From: CAXTEJ01 sp964243295
GTDB lineage: Bacteria > Actinomycetota > Actinomycetes > Actinomycetales > Angustibacteraceae
Assembly: GCA_964243295.1 (NCBI GenBank)
Contig: CAXTEJ010000072.1
Location: forward strand, 1 to 15,033
Length of the DNA: 15,033 nucleotides
Direction: 5' to 3'
Shown here: piece after piece, positions 1 to 6,095 of the stretch
Layout: every line of letters starts with the position of its first letter
Numbering within the stretch: the stretch's first letter is position 1
Notes under the pieces: model-generated
What the model was told of the DNA's origin: nothing
What the model saw: the letters and a program-made list of their open reading frames with translations, nothing else
The model's database searches: none
Position numbers and translations under genes: made by a program

Positions 1-1
1 G

Positions 2-484
2 GCTTGGACTGTGGCCGCGGACAGAAAAAGCATTCAACGGCGCGTCGAAGAGACAACAACGGCAGCAGCAGCAGCAGCAATGGCACCGGGCGACCAAGCG
101 TCCGCCGAGTTGGTGGAGGCTTGGGCCAAGGCCTACGGCCTGGCGCCCGATCCGTCCGACGCTTGGGATCACGCCATCAAGGCGGTCGAGGCGGTGCTGA
201 TTCCCATCGTCGTTCCGGCGAAGGCGAAGGCGACGCTCGGCGACGTCCTCGGGGCGCTTAAGGCGAACCCCAAGGGCTGGACCTTTGTTCTGGCTACATC
301 CAGCAGTTCCTTGAGTAACGTGGAGACGGTCGAAGGTCTACTGCGGATGATGTGGCCAAACCCTGACCGCCACGGCGGCGGCACATTGACACGTGCCCCG
401 TCGCTTACTGAGGCGGAAGCGGTGGTCCAGATCGCGGTGACCGTAGTCACGTGGGGGCGCGGCGGCGGTCTAGCGAAAAAGTAG
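2..484 (+). CDS. Hypothetical protein, C-terminal part (possibly HEPN/Abi-C-like); 5' end probably outside the window
   Basis: The frame is open from the first bases to a TAG at 482-484. An in-frame GTG at 11 and an ATG at 80 exist, but neither has a convincing ribosome binding site, so this is more likely the 3' part of a longer gene than a complete 157-residue protein. An alanine-rich linker encoded by a (GCA)6 tract precedes a compact domain with AWAKAYGLAPDPSDAWDHAI, KAVEAVLIPIV, AKATLGDVLGAL and, near the end, LLRMMWPNPDRHGG followed by an alanine/valine-rich helix. From memory, this pattern resembles the C-terminal region of actinobacterial hypothetical proteins of the abortive-infection (Abi-C/HEPN-like) type, where a conserved Arg/His pair sits in an RHG motif. 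The HEPN assignment is inference; the reading frame itself is seen directly. No partner gene is visible because the gene runs off the left edge. Confidence 0.5.
   Translation, partial: AWTVAADRKSIQRRVEETTTAAAAAAMAPGDQASAELVEAWAKAYGLAPDPSDAWDHAIKAVEAVLIPIVVPAKAKATLGDVLGALKANPKGWTFVLATSSSSLSNVETVEGLLRMMWPNPDRHGGGTLTRAPSLTEAEAVVQIAVTVVTWGRGGGLAKK
62..79 (+). repeat. (GCA)6 trinucleotide microsatellite inside a coding frame
   Basis: Six perfect GCA units, read as six alanines in the linker of the hypothetical protein. An (ACA)-like run of threonines sits just upstream. Copy-number change by slippage would alter linker length without shifting the frame. Confidence 0.7.
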
Positions 485-640
485 TCGTTGGTCCAGCATC
501 GGGCTGAAGGTGGTCCCGGCAGCGACGGGACCGTAACCCGCGAAGCGCCATCGCGCCGGCGACCTTCCGACGCCGGACCACCCGTCGACGCCCCGGCGCG
601 ACTACAGCAGATCGTCGGCTGTACGGCGTCGTCGACGATG

Positions 641-668
641 TGTCTCGCCCCGGGATTGATGGAGGCTC
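641..668 (+). repeat. Left terminal inverted repeat of the IS
   Basis: Pairs with 1965-1992 on the opposite strand. The outermost 14 bases (TGTCTCGCCCCGGG) match perfectly, then 10 of the next 14 match, including GGAGGCTC, so 24 of 28 positions agree. The match stops exactly at the TG terminus. Confidence 0.88.
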
Positions 669-691
669 TCAATCCACGGAGGATGAGAGTC

Positions 692-1009
692 ATGGCAGCA
701 CCACGGAAGTACCCTGACGAGCTGCGGGAGCGGGCGATCCGGTTGGCGGTCGATGCTCGCAAGGATCCGGTCAGCAGGCCGGGGGCGTGCAGGCGGATCG
801 GTGAGCAGCTGGGCATCAACCCCGAGACGCTGCGCGGGTGGGTCACTCAGACTGAGATCGACGACGGCGTGCGACCCGGGACCAGCACTGATGACGCGCA
901 GCGGCTGGTCGAGCTGGAGCGTGAGGTCAAGGAGCTGCGCCGGGCGAACGCGATCTTAAAGTCGGCGTCGGCTTTCTTCGCGGCGGAGCTCGACCGCCCA
1001 CACCGGTGA
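692..1009 (+). CDS. IS3-family transposase OrfA (helix-turn-helix DNA-binding subunit)
   Basis: This 105-residue protein recognises the IS ends and forms the N-terminal part of the OrfAB fusion transposase. It starts MAAPRKYPDELRERAIRLAV, the usual opening of HTH_Tnp_1 proteins. A helix-turn-helix lies around residues 33-52 (RRIGEQLGINPETLRGWV), and a leucine-zipper-like heptad region follows at about 72-92, used by the family for multimerisation. I chose ATG 692 because GGAGG at 678-682 is 9 nt upstream; ATG 683 abuts that site, and the frame upstream of it lies outside the IS. The protein ends SASAFFAAELD, the typical OrfA tail. Its TGA overlaps the GTG of orfB (GTGA, 1006-1009). A rare TTA leucine codon (89) sits where IS3 frameshifting could occur. 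Confidence 0.9.
   Translation: MAAPRKYPDELRERAIRLAVDARKDPVSRPGACRRIGEQLGINPETLRGWVTQTEIDDGVRPGTSTDDAQRLVELEREVKELRRANAILKSASAFFAAELDRPHR
955..961 (+). other. Candidate -1 programmed frameshift site in the orfA/orfB overlap
   Basis: The bases CTTAAAG read ATC TTA AAG in the orfA frame and CTT AAA GTC in the orfB frame. The orfB frame is open from here to its annotated GTG at 1006. AAG-to-AAA slippage of lysine tRNA is the classic IS3 mechanism, but the upstream part of the heptamer is imperfect. Frameshifting here would make the OrfAB fusion. Confidence 0.4.
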
Positions 1010-1977
1010 TCGTCGATTACATCGACGCCAACAAGTCCATGCACGGGGTCGAGCCGATTTGCACCGTCCTGACCGAGGTCGACGTGAAGATCGCCCCGAG
1101 CACCTACTACGCCGCCAAGAAGCGTCCACCGTCCACGCGGTCGGTGACCGACGCGACCACCACGGCCGAGATCGCGCGGGTCCACGCGGACAACTACGGC
1201 GTCTACGGCGCCCGCAAGGTCCACGCCCACCTGCGCCGCGAAGGTCACCGAGTCGACCGCGGCCACGGGCCCACACCGGTAGCGCGGTGCACCGTCGAGC
1301 GGTTGATGCGCGCGGCTGGGTTGCGCGGGGTCACCCGCGCGAAGGGCCCGCGCACCACTGTGCCTGGCGCCGGGCCTGACACTCGCCCGGACCTGGTGCA
1401 GCGGGCGTTTACCGCGACGGCCCCTGATCAGCTGTGGGTCGCTGACATCACCTACTGCCGCACCTTCGCCGGGTGGGTCTACGCCGCGTTCGTCGTGGAC
1501 GTGTTTAGCCGCCGGGTCATGGGCTGGCAGTTGTCCAAGAGCCTGCGCACCGACCTCGCGCTGGACGCTCTCGAGATGGGCATCTGGACCCGCCGCCGCG
1601 ACGGACACGACGTCACCGGCTTGACCCACCACAGCGACAAAGGCGTCCAATACGTCGCCGTCCGCTACACCCAGCGCCTGGCCGAAGCCGGCGCCGTCGC
1701 CTCGGTCGGCTCCACCGGCGACTCCTACGACAACGCCCTCGCCGAGGCGTTCAACTCGCTCTTCAAGGCCGAGCTCGTCCGCAACAAAGGACCCTGGAAG
1801 TCCATCGACGACCTCGAGATCGCCGTCGCCGAGTACATCGACTGGTTCAACCACCGACGCCTGCACGGCGAGATCGGCCTAGTCCCACCCGTCGAGCTCG
1901 AGGCCGACCACGTACGCCGGCACCCTCAAAACATGGCCTCGGCTACGGTCGAGACGTCAGTTCCGAGCCTCCACTGA
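1006..1977 (+). CDS. IS3-family transposase OrfB (rve/DDE integrase domain)
   Basis: This 323-residue protein is the catalytic part of the transposase, normally expressed as the OrfAB fusion that cuts and joins the IS ends. The N-terminal HTH_21-like region has IAPSTYYAAKKR and YGVYGARKVHAHL. The integrase core carries D147 in WVADITY, D211 in HHSDKGVQY and E247 in YDNALAEAFN, exactly 35 residues after D211, with K254 seven residues later: the DD(35)E signature of IS3. The C-terminal FNHRRLHGEIG motif is also typical. The length is somewhat above the usual 270-300 residues. It starts at GTG 1006, overlapping the orfA stop by 4 nt in the -1 frame, so translational coupling or frameshifting could supply it. 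No frameshift, internal stop or missing catalytic residue is visible. Confidence 0.93.
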   Translation: MIVDYIDANKSMHGVEPICTVLTEVDVKIAPSTYYAAKKRPPSTRSVTDATTTAEIARVHADNYGVYGARKVHAHLRREGHRVDRGHGPTPVARCTVERLMRAAGLRGVTRAKGPRTTVPGAGPDTRPDLVQRAFTATAPDQLWVADITYCRTFAGWVYAAFVVDVFSRRVMGWQLSKSLRTDLALDALEMGIWTRRRDGHDVTGLTHHSDKGVQYVAVRYTQRLAEAGAVASVGSTGDSYDNALAEAFNSLFKAELVRNKGPWKSIDDLEIAVAEYIDWFNHRRLHGEIGLVPPVELEADHVRRHPQNMASATVETSVPSLH

Positions 1978-1992
1978 CCCCGGGGCGAGACA
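1965..1992 (-). repeat. Right terminal inverted repeat of the IS
   Basis: The reverse complement matches 641-668 at 24 of 28 positions, with the outer 14 perfect. It overlaps the last codons of orfB (stop at 1977), a common compact arrangement in IS3 elements. Confidence 0.88.
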
Positions 1993-1995
1993 AAC

Positions 1996-2030
1996 CGGAA
2001 GGCCCACGCCACCACGGCGTGGGCCTTCCG
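1996..2030. terminator. Strong hairpin, probable bidirectional terminator next to the IS
   Basis: A perfect 15-bp stem (1996-2010 with 2016-2030; core AAGGCCCACGCC / GGCGTGGGCCTT) closes a 5-nt loop. No U-run follows, which is usual for actinobacterial hairpin terminators. It begins 3 bp outside the IS right end, so it belongs to the host sequence rather than to the IS. It would stop transcripts leaving orfB. Confidence 0.7.
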
Positions 2031-2341
2031 CCATTCCCGAACGAAACCTAAGGGAATACCCCGGGTGAACGGTGCCTTCAAAAACTGAAACGCCCAAAAG
2101 GCCGCCACCCGCCGTCCCTCAACCGCGCCGCCCACCACCGGTTCGCGCCGCAGACGTCCACACAGGCCCGCTGGCAGCCACATCACAGCGACGCACCCCA
2201 ACCAAAAACCCTGGTCAACAACTCCACTAACCCGGGGAAACCCTCCGAAAAACTGTCCTGTTTCAAGTAGCAGTCTGTAACTCTCGCTCTGCTCTGCTCG
2301 GGAGCTGGTCCGGCGTCACCCGACGTCCGAGACCGGTGGGG
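2031..2341. other. Intergenic stretch between the IS-flanking hairpin and the ROK gene
   Basis: About 310 bp with no convincing gene. Base composition is more mixed than in the neighbouring genes, with A-rich patches around 2080-2100 and 2200-2260 that interrupt the usual high-GC coding pattern. A minus-strand open frame (1926-2201) crosses the IS end and has no recognisable domain, so I do not call it. The region may be remnant DNA of whatever stood beside the IS. Confidence 0.45.
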
Positions 2342-3553
2342 TCAGTCCATGAGGAGTGCGCTGGCTCGAGGCGCCAGGAAGTGGTCCATCACCAGCTCGG
2401 CGGCCCCCTGCGCGGCGACCTGCTCGCTGAGAGCAGAGCCCACCACGGTGAACCCGATCCGCGGCACGACGAGCTCCTGGCGCACGGCGTCCTCGATGAT
2501 GGGCAGGAAGGTGGTGCTGAGACGGCTCCAGGTGGGGCCACCCATCACGACGCGCGGCACGTCGAGGAAGTTGACGAGCACGCCGATTCCCACGGCAACC
2601 CGACGCGCGGCGCGCTCGAGGATGGCCGAGGCCGCCACGTTCCCTGCAGCGGCGAGCTCAGCGAGCCTGGTGCACGCGTCGTCGATCGCCAGGTAGTCCG
2701 TCACGTCGGGCAGAGGCATCAAGCCGGCCTGCGTCGCCTGGATGACCAGTGCCTCGGGGACGCAGGCGGCCGCGAGCCCGCCGCGCCGCCCACCCCAGCC
2801 GAGGTCCTCGGCCGCGGGGTCGACCAGGATGTCGCCGATCTCGCCGATGTTGTTGCTGACGCCGCGAAGCACCTGACCCCCCGTGACCACCGACGCGCCG
2901 ACGCCCGACCCCAGGTACACGAACAAGAAGTCGGAGCTCGCCGAGTTGCGCAGCTCCGCCGTCGCCGACGCCGTGACGTCCTTGTCCAGCAGCACCGGCA
3001 TCCCGGTGGTGTCGTGGAGGTCGGAACGCAGACGCACGTCGTGCCACTTGGGCAGCTGAGGGGGGTTGAGCACGACACCGGTGAGCACGTCGAGCGGCCC
3101 GGGCACGGCGACGCCCAGCCCCAGCACCCGGTCCCGGTCGACGCCGCACCTGCGGATCAGGCGCCCGGTGTTCAAGGCGATGAGGGAGGTCATCTCGTCG
3201 GGGTTGGTGTCCTGCGGCATGCGGATCTGCTGCTGGTGCCGCACCTCACCGGCCAGGTCCAGGAGCAGCAGGGTCAGCCGCGCCGGGTCGACGTGCACGC
3301 CGACGGCGAACGCGCCGTCGCCGTTCACGCTCAGGGGGATGCTGGGCCTGCCGCGCGCCGGGTCGCTCGGTGCGCTCTCGTAGACCATCTCCGCCTCGAT
3401 CAGCCGCCGGGCGATGTTGGAGATGGTCTGCGAGGACAGTCCGCAGGTGCGCTGCAGCTCGGCCCGGCTCCGGCCAGGCTCGCGACGGATCAGGTCGAGC
3501 ACGACCGCCTGGTTGTAGTCGGCCAGGCGCAGGAGGTTGCTGCCTCTGAGCAC
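2342..3553 (-). CDS. ROK-family transcriptional repressor with a degenerate zinc site
   Basis: This 403-residue protein is a sugar-responsive DNA-binding regulator, likely controlling the divergent sugar operon. The N-terminus (LRGSNLLRLADYNQ) and winged helix at about 20-60 (SRAELQRTCGLSSQTISNIARRL) are typical of ROK regulators, followed by the two-lobed ROK fold with GLGVAVPGPLD, PVLLDKDVTA (D192 at the usual sugar-binding Asp) and FVYLGSGVGASVV. The metal-binding GH...CxCGxxGC signature is lost: the family His is Asp241 (NNIGEIGD), and the three Cys positions in the LGWGGRRGG segment (252, 254, 259) are all Gly. The phosphate-loop DxGGT is also degenerate (HVDPARLT). It therefore probably binds sugar without phosphorylating it. 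I chose the GTG at 3553 because GGGAGGG precedes it by about 5 nt; a GTG at 3583 would add 10 residues but has no such site. Confidence 0.9.
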   Translation of the reverse strand: MLRGSNLLRLADYNQAVVLDLIRREPGRSRAELQRTCGLSSQTISNIARRLIEAEMVYESAPSDPARGRPSIPLSVNGDGAFAVGVHVDPARLTLLLLDLAGEVRHQQQIRMPQDTNPDEMTSLIALNTGRLIRRCGVDRDRVLGLGVAVPGPLDVLTGVVLNPPQLPKWHDVRLRSDLHDTTGMPVLLDKDVTASATAELRNSASSDFLFVYLGSGVGASVVTGGQVLRGVSNNIGEIGDILVDPAAEDLGWGGRRGGLAAACVPEALVIQATQAGLMPLPDVTDYLAIDDACTRLAELAAAGNVAASAILERAARRVAVGIGVLVNFLDVPRVVMGGPTWSRLSTTFLPIIEDAVRQELVVPRIGFTVVGSALSEQVAAQGAAELVMDHFLAPRASALLMD

Positions 3554-3607
3554 GTCACCCTCCCTCGGGTCAGCCGGCCGCACGCACGTCGGTCGTCTGA
3601 CTGTCCC

Positions 3608-3635
3608 AGGCTATCCACCAGATGGGCGAAGTCGA
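3608..3635 (-). promoter_or_regulatory. Candidate promoter for the ROK regulator
   Basis: On the minus strand, TCGACT (3635-3630) is followed after 16 bp by TAGCCT (3613-3608), about 55 bp before the start codon. The -10 fits the TAnnnT pattern but the -35 is weak. Confidence 0.3.
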
Positions 3636-3699
3636 GCGGGTCTCAACCGACATCGGCAACGGCCGCTCGTGGCCCGCACGCGTTCTCGCGCAACGACCC

Positions 3700-3728
3700 T
3701 TGACTGCCGTGCCCCGATGGCTTAGCGT
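3700..3728 (+). promoter_or_regulatory. Promoter of the sugar uptake/degradation operon
   Basis: TTGACT at 3700-3705 is followed after 17 bp by TAGCGT at 3723-3728. This is a good sigma-70-type (HrdB/SigA) promoter for an actinomycete, ending about 65 bp before the binding-protein start codon. Confidence 0.6.
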
Positions 3729-3752
3729 CCAGCCCAGGCTTTTTCCCATCGA

Positions 3753-3769
3753 TTAGGCAATGTGGCCAA
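3753..3769. promoter_or_regulatory. Candidate operator: imperfect dyad between promoter and first gene
   Basis: TTAGGCAATGTGGCCAA is an imperfect inverted repeat: 5 of 7 half-site positions are symmetric, with TT/AA ends and CA/TG inner pairs. It lies about 25 bp past the -10, where a bound repressor could block transcription. Assignment to the ROK protein is inference. Confidence 0.3.
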
Positions 3770-3794
3770 CGGGAGCAAGCAGGAGAGGTACGCA

Positions 3795-5150
3795 ATGAAG
3801 CGCACTCGCGTGATCGCTGCTCTCGCAGCCTGCACGGTCGTCGGGCTGAGCGCCTGCTCCAGCGGCAGCAGCAGTAATGATGCCGGCAGCGACGGCAGCG
3901 ACGGCCCTGTCACCATCTCCATGATCGAGTTCCAGCAGACCCGCATCGACACGGTCCGCAAGCTCCTCCCTGGGTTCGAGGCGGAGATGCAGAAGCAGGG
4001 CAAGGACATCAAGGTCAACCTGGTCGCCGACGTCCTGACCGACGAGCAGTTCAAGACCAAGATGACCCAGCAGCTCATCGCCGGCCAGGCTCCGGACCTC
4101 CTCAACCTGGGCGACAGCGTCGTCCCCGGTTTCGCCGGCGCCGGTTACTTGGCTCCTCTGGACGACGACCTCGAGAAGTGGGACGGCTGGGGCCACTACT
4201 TCCCGCAGTTCAAGAAGGCGATGGTCCGCCAGGACGGCCACATCTACGCCTTGGTCCACGACACCGGGGTCCAGAACCTGTTCTACCGCAAGGATGTGCT
4301 GACCAAGGTCGGTGTCGACACGAACCAGCCCGCGACGTGGGACGACCTGATCGCCCGACTCGTCCAGGTCAAGGAGAAGACCGGCGACACCCCGATCGTC
4401 ATCCCTGCCGGTAGCGCGTGGGGTGGCGGGACGTGGAACGAGGGGTTCCAGCCGATCCTCGGGGGCACGGACACGAAGTACTACGACATCGAGTCCGGGA
4501 AGTGGGACCTCAAGAGCAGCGGGTTCCCTGCGGTCTTCGACCTGTACAGCGAGCTGTACTCGAAGGGGCTGCTGCCCGTCCAGGATCTGCAGAACCCCAA
4601 CCCCTGGGAGCCGACCAAGTACGTCAAGTTCCCGGCGGGCAAGATCCAGGTCGCTGCGCAAGGCACCTGGGGTTGGAAGTTCGACTGGGGACCGGACGGC
4701 GCCACCCCCATCCCCGACCTCACCACCAAGGTCGACACCTGGCAGTACCCCGGGCTGCGCGACGGCGACAAGCCTTTCGGCTGGAGCGGCCTCGGTTTCG
4801 GCTACGCGATCCCGGCCAAGTCGCAGCACAAGGACGCAGCGATGCTCCTCGCCGAGTACCTCTCCAGCGGTGAGCCGGTCGCCCAGCAGCTCGTCGCCTC
4901 CGGTGCAGCGGCCACGCGAGACGACCTCGCCGACGTGAAGCCGTACGCGGACGAACCGAAGCTGCTGCAGGCGGCCAAGGACCTCGAGACCAGCGTCTAC
5001 GTGCCGACGGGAGACGGTTTCGACCAGGTCGCGCAGGCCATCGCGGCTTCGACCGAGCTCATCATCAGCGGCGAGGCGGACGGCGCGCAGGCCTATGACG
5101 CGTTCGTGAAGGACGCGACGGACCTGCTCGGCCCCAACCTGGTCAAGTAG
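3795..5150 (+). CDS. ABC transporter sugar-binding lipoprotein (CUT1, extracellular solute-binding family 1)
   Basis: This 451-residue lipoprotein captures the oligosaccharide outside the membrane and hands it to the permeases. The signal peptide (MKRTR then hydrophobic) ends in a lipobox LSAC with the lipidated Cys at 21, followed by a Ser/Gly/Asp-rich linker. The mature part has the hallmarks of the family: QAPDLLNLGDSVV, GYLAPLDD, LFYRKDVLTKVG, PATWDDLIARL and, near the C-terminus, the kinase-free tail KDATDLL. Many tryptophans (AWGGGTWNEG, WGWKFDWGPDG, GWSGLGFGYAIP) suggest stacking against sugar rings. I chose ATG 3795, not 3762, because AGGAGAGG sits 6 nt upstream of it and the signal peptide begins there. 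It is the first gene of the operon, overlapping the next by 1 bp. The exact sugar cannot be read from the sequence. Confidence 0.92.
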   Translation: MKRTRVIAALAACTVVGLSACSSGSSSNDAGSDGSDGPVTISMIEFQQTRIDTVRKLLPGFEAEMQKQGKDIKVNLVADVLTDEQFKTKMTQQLIAGQAPDLLNLGDSVVPGFAGAGYLAPLDDDLEKWDGWGHYFPQFKKAMVRQDGHIYALVHDTGVQNLFYRKDVLTKVGVDTNQPATWDDLIARLVQVKEKTGDTPIVIPAGSAWGGGTWNEGFQPILGGTDTKYYDIESGKWDLKSSGFPAVFDLYSELYSKGLLPVQDLQNPNPWEPTKYVKFPAGKIQVAAQGTWGWKFDWGPDGATPIPDLTTKVDTWQYPGLRDGDKPFGWSGLGFGYAIPAKSQHKDAAMLLAEYLSSGEPVAQQLVASGAAATRDDLADVKPYADEPKLLQAAKDLETSVYVPTGDGFDQVAQAIAASTELIISGEADGAQAYDAFVKDATDLLGPNLVK

Positions 5151-6094
5151 TGTCCTCGATCGCCAGCTCAGCCGCTTCGGCGGCGGCGGCCCCACCACGG
5201 CCGGCGTCGTCGAAGCGGCGGGTGCGACGCACCTGGCCGCTGGTCCTGCTCCTGCTCGGCCCCGCAGCCCTGCTGATCGTCGTCTTCATCCTGGGTCCCG
5301 CCGTCTACGGCATGTACCTCAGCCTCACCAACAAGCAGCTGACCGGGTTCGCGGCCCGTGACACGAAGTTCGTCGGCCTCGACAACTACTCCTACCTGCT
5401 GAGGAACGCGGACTTCCTGGCGTCGCTCGGCCACACCGGTGAGTTCGTCCTCTACTCCGCGATCATCGGCCAGACCGTGCTCGGCATGGTCGCGGCGATC
5501 CTGCTCAGCCGGCCCTGGATCCGGGGCAAGGGCGTCGTCGGCGCCGCCATCCTGATGCCCATGATCGTGCCCGAGGTGGTGGCTTCTCTCACCTGGGCGA
5601 GCGTGCTGTCGAACGGCTCGGAGGGCACGCTGAACCGGCTGACCGGCGTCTTCGGTGCCACGTCGACGGACTGGCTGCAGGTCGTGCCCCTGGCGTCGGT
5701 GATCACCGTGAACATCTGGCGCGGCATCGCCTTCGCCATGATCATGTTCCAGGCCGCGCTCGAGGACGTACCGGCCGAGCTCATCGAGGCCGCACGGATG
5801 GATGGAGCCCATGCCGTGCAGGTGTTCCGGCACGTCACGCTCCCCCTGATCCGTGGCCCGGTGTTCCTTTACCTCCTTCTCACCACCATCAGCACGGTGG
5901 GTGTCTTCGGACTCGTCTACTTCCTCACACAGGGCGGTCCCGGCGGTGACACCCAGATCTCCGCGATCTACATCTACGAGCGCGCCCTGCAGTTCTCCCA
6001 GATCGGGATCGGCAGTGCCGCGTCCATGATCCTGCTGGCCATCGTGCTGGTCCTGGGTCTGACGTACGTGCGCCTCGCGAAGGTGGAGGTCTGA
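5150..6094 (+). CDS. ABC sugar transporter permease, MalF-type
   Basis: This 314-residue inner-membrane protein forms half of the CUT1 import channel. It has about six transmembrane helices (roughly 29-56, 98-120, 129-153, 175-203, 234-260, 286-308), after a Ser/Ala-rich cytoplasmic start and a basic patch SSKRRVRR. The ATPase-coupling EAA loop is at 213-232 (EAARMDGAHAVQVFRHVTLP). The start GTG at 5150 overlaps the stop of the binding protein (TAGTG), so translation is probably coupled. The GxVFGLVYFLTQGGPGGDT segment is characteristic of the MalF/UgpA side. Its partner is the permease at 6096, and no ATPase gene follows. Confidence 0.92.
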   Translation: MSSIASSAASAAAAPPRPASSKRRVRRTWPLVLLLLGPAALLIVVFILGPAVYGMYLSLTNKQLTGFAARDTKFVGLDNYSYLLRNADFLASLGHTGEFVLYSAIIGQTVLGMVAAILLSRPWIRGKGVVGAAILMPMIVPEVVASLTWASVLSNGSEGTLNRLTGVFGATSTDWLQVVPLASVITVNIWRGIAFAMIMFQAALEDVPAELIEAARMDGAHAVQVFRHVTLPLIRGPVFLYLLLTTISTVGVFGLVYFLTQGGPGGDTQISAIYIYERALQFSQIGIGSAASMILLAIVLVLGLTYVRLAKVEV

Positions 6095-6095
6095 C

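Larger units (their letters stand above)
641..1992 (+). mobile_element. Complete IS3-family insertion sequence, about 1352 bp
   Basis: The element is bounded by imperfect inverted repeats starting TGTCTCGCCCCGGG on both ends, giving the TG...CA termini usual for IS3 elements. It carries orfA (692-1009) and orfB (1006-1977) in overlapping frames with orfB at -1, and the transposase has all three acidic catalytic residues, so it looks competent. The flanks do not match: the bases before the left end are GATG and those after the right end are AACC, so the 3-4 bp target duplication expected for IS3 transposition is absent. That suggests recombination or deletion after insertion. Between the upstream gene's stop (484) and the left end there are 156 bp with nothing recognisable. 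I cannot name the IS without a database search. Confidence 0.9.

Noticed and set aside
488..691. Upstream extension of orfA beginning at 488
   Set aside because: It starts outside the IS left end (641), has no ribosome site, and the family N-terminus begins at 692.
1926..2201. Minus-strand 91-codon frame crossing the IS right end
   Set aside because: No domain, no clear start signal, and it runs through the inverted repeat and the hairpin.
2336..3703. Plus-strand 455-codon frame opposite the ROK gene
   Set aside because: Composition is typical of an antisense shadow; the minus strand encodes a clear ROK protein.
3753..5198. Minus-strand 481-codon frame opposite the binding protein
   Set aside because: Antisense shadow; no motif, and the plus strand has a lipobox and binding-protein signatures.
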